DNA of 64,000 nt from contig NZ_QOHJ01000002.1 in the NCBI RefSeq assembly GCF_003319185.1, forward strand, positions 494,507 to 558,506. The letters run 5' to 3'. The translations under genes were made by a program, and so were the position numbers. The notes under the pieces are model-generated. The model saw nothing but the letters and a program-made list of their open reading frames with translations, had not been told where the DNA came from and did no database searches. How positions within the stretch are numbered: the first letter of the stretch is position 1; each line of letters opens with the position of its first letter. The stretch is from Blastococcus sp. TF02A-30. GTDB lineage: Bacteria > Actinomycetota > Actinomycetes > Mycobacteriales > Geodermatophilaceae. Shown one piece after another: positions 1 to 10,358 of this stretch.

Positions 1-827
1 AGCTGCTGCTCATCACGACCGTGCCGGCGATGATGCTGGCCGACCGCGGCTGGCCGTCCTGGACGCTGCTGCTCTCCACCCTCGTCGGCGGCACGCTCGC
101 CGCGGGGGCGGCCAACGTCTTCAACTGCTGGTTCGACCGCGACATCGACCGGCTGATGAAGCGCACCGAGCGCCGTCCGCTGGTCACCGGCGAGGTGAGC
201 CCGACCGGCGCGCTGGTCTTCGGCTCCGTGCTGACCGTCGCGGCCATCGTGCTGCTCGCGCTGACGACGACGCCGCTGGCCGCCGCGCTGGCCGCCGGAG
301 CGATCTTCTACTACTCGGTGCTCTACACGATGGTGTTCAAGCGGCGCACCCGCCGGAACACCGAGCTCGGCGGCGTGCCCGGCGCGGCGCCGGTGCTCAT
401 CGGGTGGGCCGCGGTCACCGGCTCGCTGGACTGGCCGGCGGTCGTCTTCTTCGGCGTCGTCTTCTGCTGGCAGATGCCGCACTTCTGGGCGCTGGCGATC
501 CGGTTCAAGGACGACTACGCCCGCGCCGAGGTCCCGATGCTCCCGGTGGTGGCCAGCGAGCTGTCCGTGGCGCGGCAGACCGTGGTCTGGACCTGGCTGA
601 CCGTCGCGGTGTCGCTGGCGCTGTGGCCGGTGGCCGACGACTACGGGATCGCGTGGATCTACACGGTCTCCGCGGCCGGCCTGGGCGCGTGGCTGCTCGT
701 CGAGGCGCACAAGCTGCTGCGCCGCGTGAAGCAGGGCGCCGAGACCAAGCCGATGCAGCTGTTCCACATCTCGATCTCGTACATGGCGCTGCTCTCGGCC
801 GCGATCGTCGTCGACGTCCTGGTCTGA
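1..827 (+). CDS. ctaB: Protoheme IX farnesyltransferase CtaB (5' end missing)
   Basis: Transfers a farnesyl group to protoheme IX to make heme O, the first step from heme B to heme A for aa3-type cytochrome oxidase; an integral membrane UbiA-family prenyltransferase. The frame is open from base 3, so the start lies upstream of the window. Visible are the Asp-rich prenyl-diphosphate site NCWFDRDID (N-x3-D-x3-D), the second family motif around DYARAEVPMLPVV, and several hydrophobic helices. The partner enzyme CtaA is encoded close by on the opposite strand. Only the first N-terminal helix or so appears to be missing, judged from family length. Confidence 0.95.
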   Translation, partial: LLLITTVPAMMLADRGWPSWTLLLSTLVGGTLAAGAANVFNCWFDRDIDRLMKRTERRPLVTGEVSPTGALVFGSVLTVAAIVLLALTTTPLAAALAAGAIFYYSVLYTMVFKRRTRRNTELGGVPGAAPVLIGWAAVTGSLDWPAVVFFGVVFCWQMPHFWALAIRFKDDYARAEVPMLPVVASELSVARQTVVWTWLTVAVSLALWPVADDYGIAWIYTVSAAGLGAWLLVEAHKLLRRVKQGAETKPMQLFHISISYMALLSAAIVVDVLV

Positions 828-828
828 G

Positions 829-1140
829 GTGCGGCGCGAGCTGCCCGAGGAGTCCTGGGGGTCACCCGGACGGTTCCTGGGCCCGGACGGGCGGACCTAC
901 GCCCGCCGGACGACGCGGATCGACCGCGCCGAGATCGAGGCGCTGGTCGAGGGCGGCTGCCCGGTGCTCACCTACCTGCCCGGCGGGCGGCTGGTGTGGC
1001 ACGACGAGGACGACGCCTGGCCGGCCTGGGCCGACGCGCGTGGGGCGCTGACGACGGGCCTCCCGGAGGGCGACGCCGTCACGGGCGGCCGCTGGGAGTC
1101 CGTGGACGGCGGCACCTGCGTCGTCCTCGTCTGGCACTGA
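829..1140 (+). CDS. Small hypothetical protein
   Basis: A 103-residue protein that I do not recognise. It starts with GTG one base after the ctaB stop, so it is probably translated with ctaB. It is rich in Gly, Trp, Arg and Asp, has no signal peptide or membrane segment, and holds two Cys residues (in EGGCPVL and GGTCVVL) in beta-strand-like surroundings. Codon use matches the neighbours, which supports a real gene; function is unknown. Confidence 0.55.
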   Translation: MRRELPEESWGSPGRFLGPDGRTYARRTTRIDRAEIEALVEGGCPVLTYLPGGRLVWHDEDDAWPAWADARGALTTGLPEGDAVTGGRWESVDGGTCVVLVWH

Positions 1141-1210
1141 GCGCTGCCGACGACGTGCGCCGACGGCGCGTTCCCACGGTCGAGTGCGCCGCACGCGCAC
1201 ACCGTGGACC

Positions 1211-2155
1211 TCAGCGGGTGGCGGTGGCCGGCTCCGCGGTCGTGCTGAGCGGGATCTCCGACGCCGGGCCCCGCACCGACCACACGAGGCGGGCGGCGTA
1301 CGCGGTGGTCAGCACCGCGCCGGCCATGTGCAGCAGCACCAGCGCGATCGGCAGGCCGGTGAAGTACTGCACGTAGCCGACCACGCCCTGGGCGAGCTCG
1401 ACGACCAGCAGGTCGCGCGCCGCCCGGCGCACGCGGGCGGGGGAGTCGGTGGCGTAGAGGGCCACCAGCAGCGCGATCGTCAGCCCGATGAGCAGGAAGA
1501 CGACGTCGGCGTGCAGCTGGCTGACCAGCTCGGGGTCGAAGCCCATCCGGTCGCCGGTGGGGACGTCGGCCTCGTCGACGTCGCCGCTGTGCGGCCCGCT
1601 GCCGGTGACGACGGTGCCCAGCACCAGGACGGCGGCGGTGGCGGCGGCGATGCCGTAGGTCAGCAGCACGAACGGCCGGCGCACCAGCGGCTGCCCGACG
1701 CCGGGCTCGCGGGAGCGCAGCCACAGCGTGGTGGCCAGGGCGACGAGCACGGCGGAGAGCAGGAAGTGCGCCGCGACCGTCCACGGGTTCAGGCCGGTGA
1801 GCACGGTGACGCCGCCGAGCAGCGCCTGCGCCGGGATGCCGAGGAAGGTGACGACGGCGAGCGCGCGCAGGTCGCGCCGCGGTGAGCGCCAGACGGCGAC
1901 GACGGTCGCGATCGCCACGATCGCCAGGACGAAGGTCAGCAGCCGGTTGCCGAACTCGATGACGCCGTGCCCCGCGAGCTCCGGCGTCGCCACGAAGCTG
2001 TCGGAGGTGCAGCGCGGCCAGGTGGGGCAGCCGAGGCCGGAGCCGGTGAGCCGGACGGCGCCGCCGGTCACCACGATCAGCCCGTTGGCGACGGCGTTGG
2101 CCAGCGCCACCCGCGAGATGACGGCGGGGGAGAAGGCAGGAGGGAGTACCGGCAC
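1211..2155 (-). CDS. ctaA: Heme A synthase CtaA
   Basis: Oxidises the heme O methyl group to a formyl group, giving heme A; a polytopic membrane protein with about eight helices. Family signs are the extracytoplasmic Cys-pair loop GLGCPTWPRC, the helix motif HGVIEFGNRLL with its conserved Glu, and a repeated four-helix design. I chose the GTG at 2155 (314 aa) because the hexamer TAGCAT lies exactly 7 nt before it, as at other leaderless-looking starts here; a GTG at 2236 would add 27 non-hydrophobic residues. It is transcribed divergently from sufR and convergently towards ctaB. Confidence 0.93.
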   Translation of the reverse strand: MPVLPPAFSPAVISRVALANAVANGLIVVTGGAVRLTGSGLGCPTWPRCTSDSFVATPELAGHGVIEFGNRLLTFVLAIVAIATVVAVWRSPRRDLRALAVVTFLGIPAQALLGGVTVLTGLNPWTVAAHFLLSAVLVALATTLWLRSREPGVGQPLVRRPFVLLTYGIAAATAAVLVLGTVVTGSGPHSGDVDEADVPTGDRMGFDPELVSQLHADVVFLLIGLTIALLVALYATDSPARVRRAARDLLVVELAQGVVGYVQYFTGLPIALVLLHMAGAVLTTAYAARLVWSVRGPASEIPLSTTAEPATATR

Positions 2156-2162
2156 GGGATCG

Positions 2163-2168
2163 ATGCTA
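2163..2168 (-). promoter_or_regulatory. Candidate -10 of ctaA (leaderless)
   Basis: TAGCAT on the minus strand followed by 7 nt and the GTG at 2155. This places the transcription start at or next to the start codon. Confidence 0.45.
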
Positions 2169-2297
2169 GAAGGACGGCCGTCCTCCGCGGGCCCGAGGCG
2201 GGCCCGGCCCTCCGGGCCGGCGGTGAGGCTGGTCACGACGACGTCCCCCGGGCGGCTTTCTTAGGTGGACCTTGCTTGCGACGCTCCTGAAATAGGA

Positions 2298-2312
2298 CAC
2301 ACTCGTGTTGTG
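2298..2312 (+). promoter_or_regulatory. Candidate SufR operator overlapping the sufR -10 and start codon
   Basis: The dyad CACA-N7-TGTG covers CACACT (a -10-like hexamer), 6 nt, and the GTG start of sufR. It fits the ACACT-N5-TGTG core that I recall for mycobacterial SufR. Its position suggests autorepression of the suf operon by blocking RNA polymerase at a leaderless start. The dyad is seen directly; the assignment is inference. Confidence 0.5.
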
Positions 2313-3113
2313 GAATCCGTCGCGGCTGCTCCCCGGACGTCGGCACCTGCCGACGACGGGCGGACGCGCGACCGCGTGACCGGGCTCCTGCTGGAGCACG
2401 GGCCGCAGACCGCGACCGAGCTGGCCGGCCGGCTGGGCATCTCCCCGGCCGCCGTCCGCCGGCACCTCGACGCGCTGGTGCACGCCGGCCGGGTCGAGGA
2501 GCGGCAGGCGCGCGAGGCGCACCGCGGTCGCGGTCGTCCCGCCCGCCGGTTCCACCTGACCGACGCCGGCCGCTCGGCCTTCCCGCACGCCTACGACGAC
2601 CTCGCGCTGACCGCGCTCCGGTTCGTCGCCGCCGCGGGCGGGCCCGACGCGGTCCGCCAGGTCGCCGAGCAGCAGCTGGCCGGGCTCGAGCAGCGCTGCT
2701 CCACCGCCGTGGAGCAGGCCGTCGCCGCCGATCCGGCCGCCCCCGTCGACCGGGCGCAGGTGCTCGCCGCCGCGCTCACCGCCGAGGGCTACGCTGCCTC
2801 GGCCTCCGCGATCTCCGGCGGGGGGCAGCTCTGCCAGCACCACTGCCCGGTGGCGCACGTGGCGGCGGAGTTCCCCCAGCTGTGCGAGGCCGAGACCGCG
2901 GTGATCGGCCGCCTCGTGGGCACCCACGTGCAGCGGCTGGCGACGATCGCCCACGGTGACGGGATCTGCACCACACACATCCCAGGACCCCTGCGGACGG
3001 GGAACAGATCGGCCCCCGCACGCCCTGTACGAGGTGAGCGAGCAGCGCCCGCGAGCGCGCCCACCAGCACCAGCACCACCCCCACGAACGACCGGGAGAG
3101 GACGCCCGCATGA
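2310..3113 (+). CDS. sufR: SufR-type iron-sulfur transcriptional repressor
   Basis: A 267-residue winged-helix regulator expected to sense iron-sulfur status and repress the suf operon (Rv1460-like). The N-terminal wHTH lies at about residues 20-85 ([20 protein letters not shown]). The C-terminal half has the Cys-rich cluster region: [11 protein letters not shown], then LCEAE, then [12 protein letters not shown], typical of [Fe-S]-binding SufR. The GTG at 2310 is chosen over an upstream in-frame start because the operator dyad and -10-like hexamer end there. The stop overlaps the sufB start region, so sufR is the first gene of the operon. The tail after the cluster is Pro/Thr-rich and probably disordered. 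Confidence 0.9.
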   Translation: MESVAAAPRTSAPADDGRTRDRVTGLLLEHGPQTATELAGRLGISPAAVRRHLDALVHAGRVEERQAREAHRGRGRPARRFHLTDAGRSAFPHAYDDLALTALRFVAAAGGPDAVRQVAEQQLAGLEQRCSTAVEQAVAADPAAPVDRAQVLAAALTAEGYAASASAISGGGQLCQHHCPVAHVAAEFPQLCEAETAVIGRLVGTHVQRLATIAHGDGICTTHIPGPLRTGNRSAPARPVRGERAAPASAPTSTSTTPTNDRERTPA

Positions 3114-4546
3114 CCAGCACGCAGCAGCCGGCACAGCCGCTGACGCAGGACGAGCAGATCGAGCAGCTCGGCCGCTACGAGTACGGCTGGGCCGACGCCG
3201 ACGTCGCGGGTGCCTCGGCGCGCCGCGGTCTGAGCGAGGACGTCGTCCGCGACATCTCCGCGCGCAAGAGCGAGCCCGAGTGGATGCTCGAGCGCCGGCT
3301 CAAGGCCCTCAAGCTGTTCGACCGGAAGCCGATGCCCGACTGGGGCTCGGACCTGTCCGGGATCGACTTCCAGAACATCAAGTACTTCGTGCGCTCCACC
3401 GAGAAGCAGGCGACGTCCTGGGAGGAGCTGCCCGAGGACATCAAGAACACCTACGACAAGCTGGGCATCCCCGAGGCGGAGAAGCAGCGGCTGGTCGCGG
3501 GTGTCGCCGCGCAGTACGAGTCCGAGGTCGTCTACCACCAGATCCGCGAGGACCTGGAGGAGCAGGGCGTCCTCTTCCTCGACACCGACACCGCGCTGAA
3601 GGAGCACCCGGACCTGTTCCGCGAGTACTTCGGCTCGGTCATCCCGTCCGGCGACAACAAGTTCGCCGCCCTGAACACCGCCGTCTGGTCGGGTGGCTCG
3701 TTCATCTACGTCCCGCCGGGCGTGCACGTCGAGATCCCGCTGCAGGCCTACTTCCGGATCAACACCGAGAACATGGGCCAGTTCGAGCGGACGCTGATCA
3801 TCGTCGACGAGGGCGCCTACGTGCACTACGTCGAGGGCTGCACCGCGCCGATCTACAAGAGCGACTCGCTGCACTCCGCGGTCGTCGAGATCATCGTCAA
3901 GAAGAACGCGCGTTGCCGGTACACGACCATCCAGAACTGGTCGAACAACGTCTACAACCTGGTCACCAAGCGGGCCGTGGCCCACGAGGGCGCGACCATG
4001 GAGTGGGTCGACGGCAACCTCGGCTCCAAGGTGACGATGAAGTACCCGGCCGTGTGGATGACCGGCGAGCACGCCAAGGGCGAGGTCCTCTCGATCGCCT
4101 TCGCGGGCGAGGGCCAGCACCAGGACGCCGGCGCCAAGATGGTGCACGCCGCGCCGCACACCTCCTCGACGATCGTGTCGAAGTCGGTGGCCCGTGGCGG
4201 CGGCCGCACCTCCTACCGCGGCCTGGTCCAGGTCGACGAGGGCGCGTACGGCTCGAAGTCCACGGTGAAGTGCGACGCGCTGCTGGTCGACACGATCAGC
4301 CGGTCGGACACCTACCCCTACGTCGACGTCCGCGAGGACGACGTGGCCATGGGCCACGAGGCGACCGTCTCGCGGGTCAGCGAGGACCAGCTCTTCTACC
4401 TGATGAGCCGCGGCCTGTCCGAGGACGAGGCCATGGCCATGGTGGTCCGCGGGTTCGTCGAGCCGATCGCCCGCGAGCTGCCCATGGAGTACGCCCTCGA
4501 GCTCAACCGGCTCATCGAGCTGCAGATGGAAGGTGCCGTCGGCTGA
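3110..4546 (+). CDS. sufB: Fe-S cluster scaffold subunit SufB
   Basis: Core subunit of the SufBCD scaffold on which Fe-S clusters are built. The 478-residue sequence has the usual N-terminal extension (EYGWADAD), the NIKYFVR region and the beta-helix core with conserved EGCTAP and [12 protein letters not shown], plus the C-terminal [13 protein letters not shown] helix common to SufB and SufD. It overlaps sufR by 4 nt and sufD by one base (TGATG). The length is that of an intein-free SufB, unlike several mycobacterial homologues that carry an intein. Confidence 0.97.
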   Translation: MTSTQQPAQPLTQDEQIEQLGRYEYGWADADVAGASARRGLSEDVVRDISARKSEPEWMLERRLKALKLFDRKPMPDWGSDLSGIDFQNIKYFVRSTEKQATSWEELPEDIKNTYDKLGIPEAEKQRLVAGVAAQYESEVVYHQIREDLEEQGVLFLDTDTALKEHPDLFREYFGSVIPSGDNKFAALNTAVWSGGSFIYVPPGVHVEIPLQAYFRINTENMGQFERTLIIVDEGAYVHYVEGCTAPIYKSDSLHSAVVEIIVKKNARCRYTTIQNWSNNVYNLVTKRAVAHEGATMEWVDGNLGSKVTMKYPAVWMTGEHAKGEVLSIAFAGEGQHQDAGAKMVHAAPHTSSTIVSKSVARGGGRTSYRGLVQVDEGAYGSKSTVKCDALLVDTISRSDTYPYVDVREDDVAMGHEATVSRVSEDQLFYLMSRGLSEDEAMAMVVRGFVEPIARELPMEYALELNRLIELQMEGAVG

Positions 4547-5853
4547 TGTCGGCAAGCGACAACCCCACCACCACCGGTCTCACGACCGAATCCGCCGTCC
4601 TCGCCGGCGAGCTGTTCGGCGACGGCGTCGGCACCCAGGCCGGCCCGCCGGCGACGCCCGCCGAGGGCACCGGCGTCGCCCCCGGGGCGCACTCGCACGG
4701 CGGACCGGCCCCGACCGGCTCGCCGGCCGAGCGGTTCACCTCGACCGACCCGGACGCCTTCGGCGTGCCCACCGGGCGCGAGGAGACCTGGCGGTTCACG
4801 CCCATGAAGCGGATCAAGCCGCTCCTGGACGGCGCCGAGTCCGACGCGCACCTGACCTGGACCACCGACCTCCCCGAGGGCGTCGAGCTGACCAGCGTCG
4901 AGGCCGGCGACCCGCTGCTCAAGGGCCTGCCCGAGCCGGTCGACCGGCTCGCCGCCCTGGCCCGCCAGCGCAGCGGCGGTGCCGCGGTCGTCCGCGTGGC
5001 CAAGGAGGCCCAGCTCGACCGCCCGGTCACCCTGGGCCTGGCCGGCACCGGGTCGGACGAGGTCGTCTGGGGCCAGCTCGTCGTCGAGGTGGGCGCGTTC
5101 GCGAAGGCGACCGTCGTCCTCGACCACACCGGCCTGGCCCGCTACGCCGGCGGCGTGACCGTGCTCGTCGGCGACGGCGCGCAGGTCTCGCTCGTGTCGG
5201 TGCAGGACTGGGCCCCGGGGGCGGTGCACGGCGGGCAGTACGACGCCGTCGTCGGCCGGGACGCGACCTTCAAGCAGGTCGTGGTGACCCTCGGCGGTGA
5301 CCTGGTCCGCCTGGTCAGCAACGTGCAGTACGCCGGCCCCGGCGGCAGCGCCGAGCTGTTCGGCGTCTACTTCTCCGACGAGACGCAGCACCAGGAGCAC
5401 CGGCTCTGGGTCGACCACGCCGTCCCGAACTGCACCAGCAACGTGCTCTACAAGGGCGCGCTGCAGGGTGAGGGCGCGCGGACGGTCTGGATCGGCGACG
5501 TCCGCATCCGCCCCGCGGCCACCGGCACCGAGACCTACGAGCTCAACCGGAACCTGGTGCTCACCGACGGCGCCCGCGCCGACTCGGTGCCCAACCTGGA
5601 GATCGAGACCGGCGAGATCGTCGGCGCCGGCCACGCCAGCGCCACCGGCCGGTTCGACGACGAGCAGCTGTTCTACCTCTGCTCGCGCGGCATCGACGCC
5701 GAGACCGCCCGTCGCCTCGTCGTCCGCGGGTTCTTCACCGACGTCGTCCAGCACATCGGCATCGACGCGCTGCAGGACCGGCTGATGGCCACGATCGACG
5801 ACCGCCTCGGCGCGCTGCCGGCGCTCGACGACCAGCCGGTCGAGGTGGCCTGA
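4546..5853 (+). CDS. sufD: Fe-S cluster assembly subunit SufD
   Basis: Partner of SufB in the SufBC2D complex, needed for iron acquisition during cluster assembly. 435 residues: a Gly/Pro/Thr-rich N-terminal stretch of about 50 residues, then EETWRFTPMKRIKPLL and a beta-helix core, ending in DDEQLFYLCSRGIDAETARR, the helix shared with SufB. The ATG shares its A with the sufB stop, which indicates translational coupling. A longer open frame runs upstream through sufB but is only a shadow. Confidence 0.96.
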   Translation: MSASDNPTTTGLTTESAVLAGELFGDGVGTQAGPPATPAEGTGVAPGAHSHGGPAPTGSPAERFTSTDPDAFGVPTGREETWRFTPMKRIKPLLDGAESDAHLTWTTDLPEGVELTSVEAGDPLLKGLPEPVDRLAALARQRSGGAAVVRVAKEAQLDRPVTLGLAGTGSDEVVWGQLVVEVGAFAKATVVLDHTGLARYAGGVTVLVGDGAQVSLVSVQDWAPGAVHGGQYDAVVGRDATFKQVVVTLGGDLVRLVSNVQYAGPGGSAELFGVYFSDETQHQEHRLWVDHAVPNCTSNVLYKGALQGEGARTVWIGDVRIRPAATGTETYELNRNLVLTDGARADSVPNLEIETGEIVGAGHASATGRFDDEQLFYLCSRGIDAETARRLVVRGFFTDVVQHIGIDALQDRLMATIDDRLGALPALDDQPVEVA

Positions 5854-5855
5854 CC

Positions 5856-6209
5856 ATGGCCTTCGAGCGGGTCTGCGCGCTGTCCGACGTCCCGGAGAAC
5901 GGCTCCCTGCGGGTCGAGCTCGCGGACGTCGACGTCGCCGTCGTCCGGTTCGAGGGGGAGCTGTACGCCCTCGAGGACCGGTGCTCGCACGCCGACGTCC
6001 CGCTGACCGACGGGGACGTCGAGCTGTTCGACGGCGCCCCGACCATCGAGTGCTTCCTGCACGGCTCGTGCTTCGACCTGCGCACGGGCGAGCCCACCAA
6101 CCTGCCGGCGACCGAGCCGGTCGACGTCTACCCGGTCCGCGTGGAAGGGGAGGACGTGCTCGTCGACACCGAGAGCGACGGCCGCCTGCCCCTCGCGGCC
6201 GGTGAATGA
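5856..6209 (+). CDS. Rieske [2Fe-2S] ferredoxin of the suf operon
   Basis: A 117-residue stand-alone Rieske protein. The two cluster motifs are CSHADVPL (Cys-x-His) and CFLHGSCFDLRTG (Cys-x2-His), separated by about 17-18 residues, as in bacterial Rieske ferredoxins. It begins 2 nt after sufD and overlaps the start region of sufC, so it is a true operon member. Similar genes sit in suf operons of many actinobacteria; an electron-transfer role in cluster assembly is plausible but is inference from position. Confidence 0.9.
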   Translation: MAFERVCALSDVPENGSLRVELADVDVAVVRFEGELYALEDRCSHADVPLTDGDVELFDGAPTIECFLHGSCFDLRTGEPTNLPATEPVDVYPVRVEGEDVLVDTESDGRLPLAAGE

Positions 6210-6225
6210 AGGAGCGAGAAGAGAA

Positions 6226-8306
<2,081 letters not shown>

Positions 8307-8316
8307 GGCGCATCTG

Positions 8317-8778
8317 ATGCAGCTCGAGTCGATGTACCAGGAGATCATCCTGGACCACTACAAGAACCCCCACGGCCGCGGCCTGCGCGACCCGTTCGAC
8401 GCCGAGGTCCACCACGTCAACCCCACCTGCGGGGACGAGGTGACCCTGCGGGTCAAGCTCGACGGCGACACCGTCGCCGACGTGTCCTACGAGGGCATGG
8501 GCTGCTCGATCAGCCAGGCGTCGGTCTCCGCGATGTACGACCTCGTCGTCGGCAAGCCGGTCACCGAGGCGCTGGAGACCGGCGAGCACTTCATGACCCT
8601 GATGCAGGCCAAGGGCGACCCGGCGGTCGCCGAGAAGCTCGAGGACGAGCTGGAGGACGCCGTCGCGTTCGCCGGCGTCTCGAAGTACCCCGCGCGCATC
8701 AAGTGCGCCCTGATGAGCTGGATGGCGTTGAAGGACGCGTCCGCCCGGGCCCTGTCCGCCACCGGAGGCAACGCATGA
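8317..8778 (+). CDS. sufU: Sulfur-transfer protein SufU
   Basis: A 153-residue IscU-like zinc protein that accepts sulfur from SufS. The three conserved Cys are in NPTCGDEV, GMGCSISQAS and RIKCALMSW, and the conserved Asp is in the GDEV motif, all as in SufU. The insert between the second and third Cys typical of SufU rather than IscU is present. It overlaps sufT by 4 nt. Confidence 0.95.
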   Translation: MQLESMYQEIILDHYKNPHGRGLRDPFDAEVHHVNPTCGDEVTLRVKLDGDTVADVSYEGMGCSISQASVSAMYDLVVGKPVTEALETGEHFMTLMQAKGDPAVAEKLEDELEDAVAFAGVSKYPARIKCALMSWMALKDASARALSATGGNA

Positions 8779-9170
8779 GCGAGACGACCGAGAACCCGAC
8801 CACCGACACCACCCCCGGCGAGCTGCCGGCCTACAAGTCGGCGCTGATCGAGGACGTCGAGGAGGCCATGCGCGACGTCGTCGACCCCGAGCTGGGCGTC
8901 AACGTCGTCGACCTGGGCCTGGTCTACGGCCTCGACGTCGCCGACGAGGGCGAGTCGCAGGTGGCGATCATCGACATGACGCTGACCTCGGCGGCCTGCC
9001 CGCTGACCGACGTCATCGAGGACCAGGCCCGCCAGGCGCTGACCGGCGGCCCCGGCCCCGGCCTCGTCGACGACATCCGGATCAACTGGGTCTGGATGCC
9101 GCCGTGGGGCCCGGACAAGATCACCGACGACGGCCGCGAGCAGCTCCGCGCGCTGGGCTTCCGCGTCTGA
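8775..9170 (+). CDS. sufT: MIP18/PaaD-like Fe-S assembly factor SufT
   Basis: A 131-residue DUF59 (MIP18-family) protein, the usual last gene of actinobacterial suf operons (Rv1466-like), helping Fe-S maturation of target proteins. The core motifs are VVDPELGVNVVDLGLVYG and MTLTSAACPLTDVI with the conserved Cys, followed by the WMPPWGPDKITDDG region. Start ATG overlaps sufU by 4 nt. The first 20 residues are Thr-rich and poorly conserved in the family. Confidence 0.94.
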   Translation: MSETTENPTTDTTPGELPAYKSALIEDVEEAMRDVVDPELGVNVVDLGLVYGLDVADEGESQVAIIDMTLTSAACPLTDVIEDQARQALTGGPGPGLVDDIRINWVWMPPWGPDKITDDGREQLRALGFRV

Positions 9171-9796
9171 ACGAGCTCTTCGCGCGCCTGGCCGCGGGAG
9201 ACCACCCGCCGGCCGACGCACGCGTGACCACGCTGCCCGCGCCCTCCGGGGCGCGGGCAGTCGTCGTCGGCGGGACCGCCTGGCACGTCGTGGCCGCGGA
9301 CGTCGACCCGGCGTGGGTGGCCGCCCAGGTCGCGCACGACCCGCTCGCCGCGCCGCTCGGGGCCCGCTTCCTCGCGGCGCTGGGCGACCGGATCGGCGTC
9401 GAGCCCGGCGTCGTGGACGCCGTCCTCGTCGCCCCGCCCGCGGGGGAGGGGAGCGGCGTCCCGCTGCGCGAGCTCCCGACCGAGGCCACGGCGCACCCCC
9501 GCGTGCGGCGGGCGCTGGCGCACCGCCGCGACGTCCGGGTGTGGACGACACCGGACGGCGGCGGGCTGCTCGCCGTGGGCCGGGGCGTGGCCGACCGCTG
9601 GGAGGTCTCGGTGGAGGTCGACCCGGGCGCCCGCACCCGGGGGCTGGGCACCGCCCTGGTCGCGGCCGCCCCGGCGCTCGTCCCCGGCGGGGAACCGCTG
9701 TGGGCGCAGGTGGCACCGGCCAACACGGCGTCGCTGCGCGCGTTCCTCGCCGCGGGCTACCGCCCGGTCGGAGCCGAGGTGCTGTTCGGTCCCTGA
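9167..9796 (+). CDS. GNAT-family N-acetyltransferase
   Basis: The C-terminal half has the GNAT acetyl-CoA loop ARTRGLGTALVAAA, followed by WAQVAPANTASLRAFLAAGYRPVG, the usual strand-helix end of the fold. The substrate is unknown. The start is uncertain: the sequence already looks like a folded protein from LNELFARLAAGDHPPAD onward, where the only candidate is a CTG overlapping the sufT stop; an ATG at 9104 lies inside sufT and a GTG at about 9224 would cut the N-terminus. The gene seems coupled to sufT and converges on another GNAT gene. Confidence 0.75.
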   Translation: MNELFARLAAGDHPPADARVTTLPAPSGARAVVVGGTAWHVVAADVDPAWVAAQVAHDPLAAPLGARFLAALGDRIGVEPGVVDAVLVAPPAGEGSGVPLRELPTEATAHPRVRRALAHRRDVRVWTTPDGGGLLAVGRGVADRWEVSVEVDPGARTRGLGTALVAAAPALVPGGEPLWAQVAPANTASLRAFLAAGYRPVGAEVLFGP

Positions 9797-9806
9797 CCCC
9801 TCAGGG
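9791..9806. terminator. Short hairpin shared by two convergent stop codons
   Basis: CCCTGA-CCCC-TCAGGG forms a 6-bp stem whose arms contain the stop codons of both convergent genes (TGA on each strand). It could end transcription from both sides; there is no T-tract, as is common at high GC. Confidence 0.45.
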
Positions 9807-10358
9807 TCGGGCGGAGGCGTAGGACACCTGCGCTCCGGTGGCGAGCCGGTGCAGGAGGTCGGGGAGGGTCCACCGCCCCGCATCGCCCAGGACGAAGAGG
9901 GCCATCTGCGGGGTCGGTGACCCGTCGAACGACGGCGGGCGGTAGCGGATGCCGAACGGTGCGGGCGCGCCGCCGTGCCTCCGGTAGAAGGCGATCCGGC
10001 GCTCGCGGGTGGTCACCTCCTCCGGGGCGAGACCCGGCTCGGCCGGGTCCTCCACCTCGAGGAGGAGCGTGCCGCCCTGCTCCCGGAGGTGGGTGAGCAG
10101 CCGGCCGCCGTGCCCGCCGCCGCGGGCGTCCGCCCGGACGGCCAGGTACTCCAGCAGCCGCGCGTCCGGCGCCAGCTCGATCAGGCTGCCGAAGGCGACG
10201 ACCCGGTCGCCGGCGCGCAGGACGAGCCCGGTGCGGCTGCGGCCGAGCTCCGCCGCGAACACGTCCGAGGGGACGCGCTCGCTCGCCGGGAACGCCTCCT
10301 CGTAGAGCGCCAGGACCGCGGGGAGGTCGGCCGGGACGAGCGGCTCGGGGGCCGGCAT
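9801..10358 (-). CDS. GNAT-family N-acetyltransferase
   Basis: A 185-residue acetyltransferase. It opens with PEPLVPADLPAVLALYEEAFPASER, a typical GNAT first strand and helix, and has the acetyl-CoA loop VRADARGGGHGGRLL and a C-terminal RRIAFYRRHGG. The substrate cannot be read from sequence. The ATG shares its A with the stop of the upstream membrane protein, so the two are one transcription unit on the minus strand. Confidence 0.85.
   Translation of the reverse strand: MPAPEPLVPADLPAVLALYEEAFPASERVPSDVFAAELGRSRTGLVLRAGDRVVAFGSLIELAPDARLLEYLAVRADARGGGHGGRLLTHLREQGGTLLLEVEDPAEPGLAPEEVTTRERRIAFYRRHGGAPAPFGIRYRPPSFDGSPTPQMALFVLGDAGRWTLPDLLHRLATGAQVSYASARP

Noticed and set aside
3110..4546. Intein in SufB, as in several mycobacteria
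   Set aside because: The 478-residue length and continuous family motifs leave no room for one.
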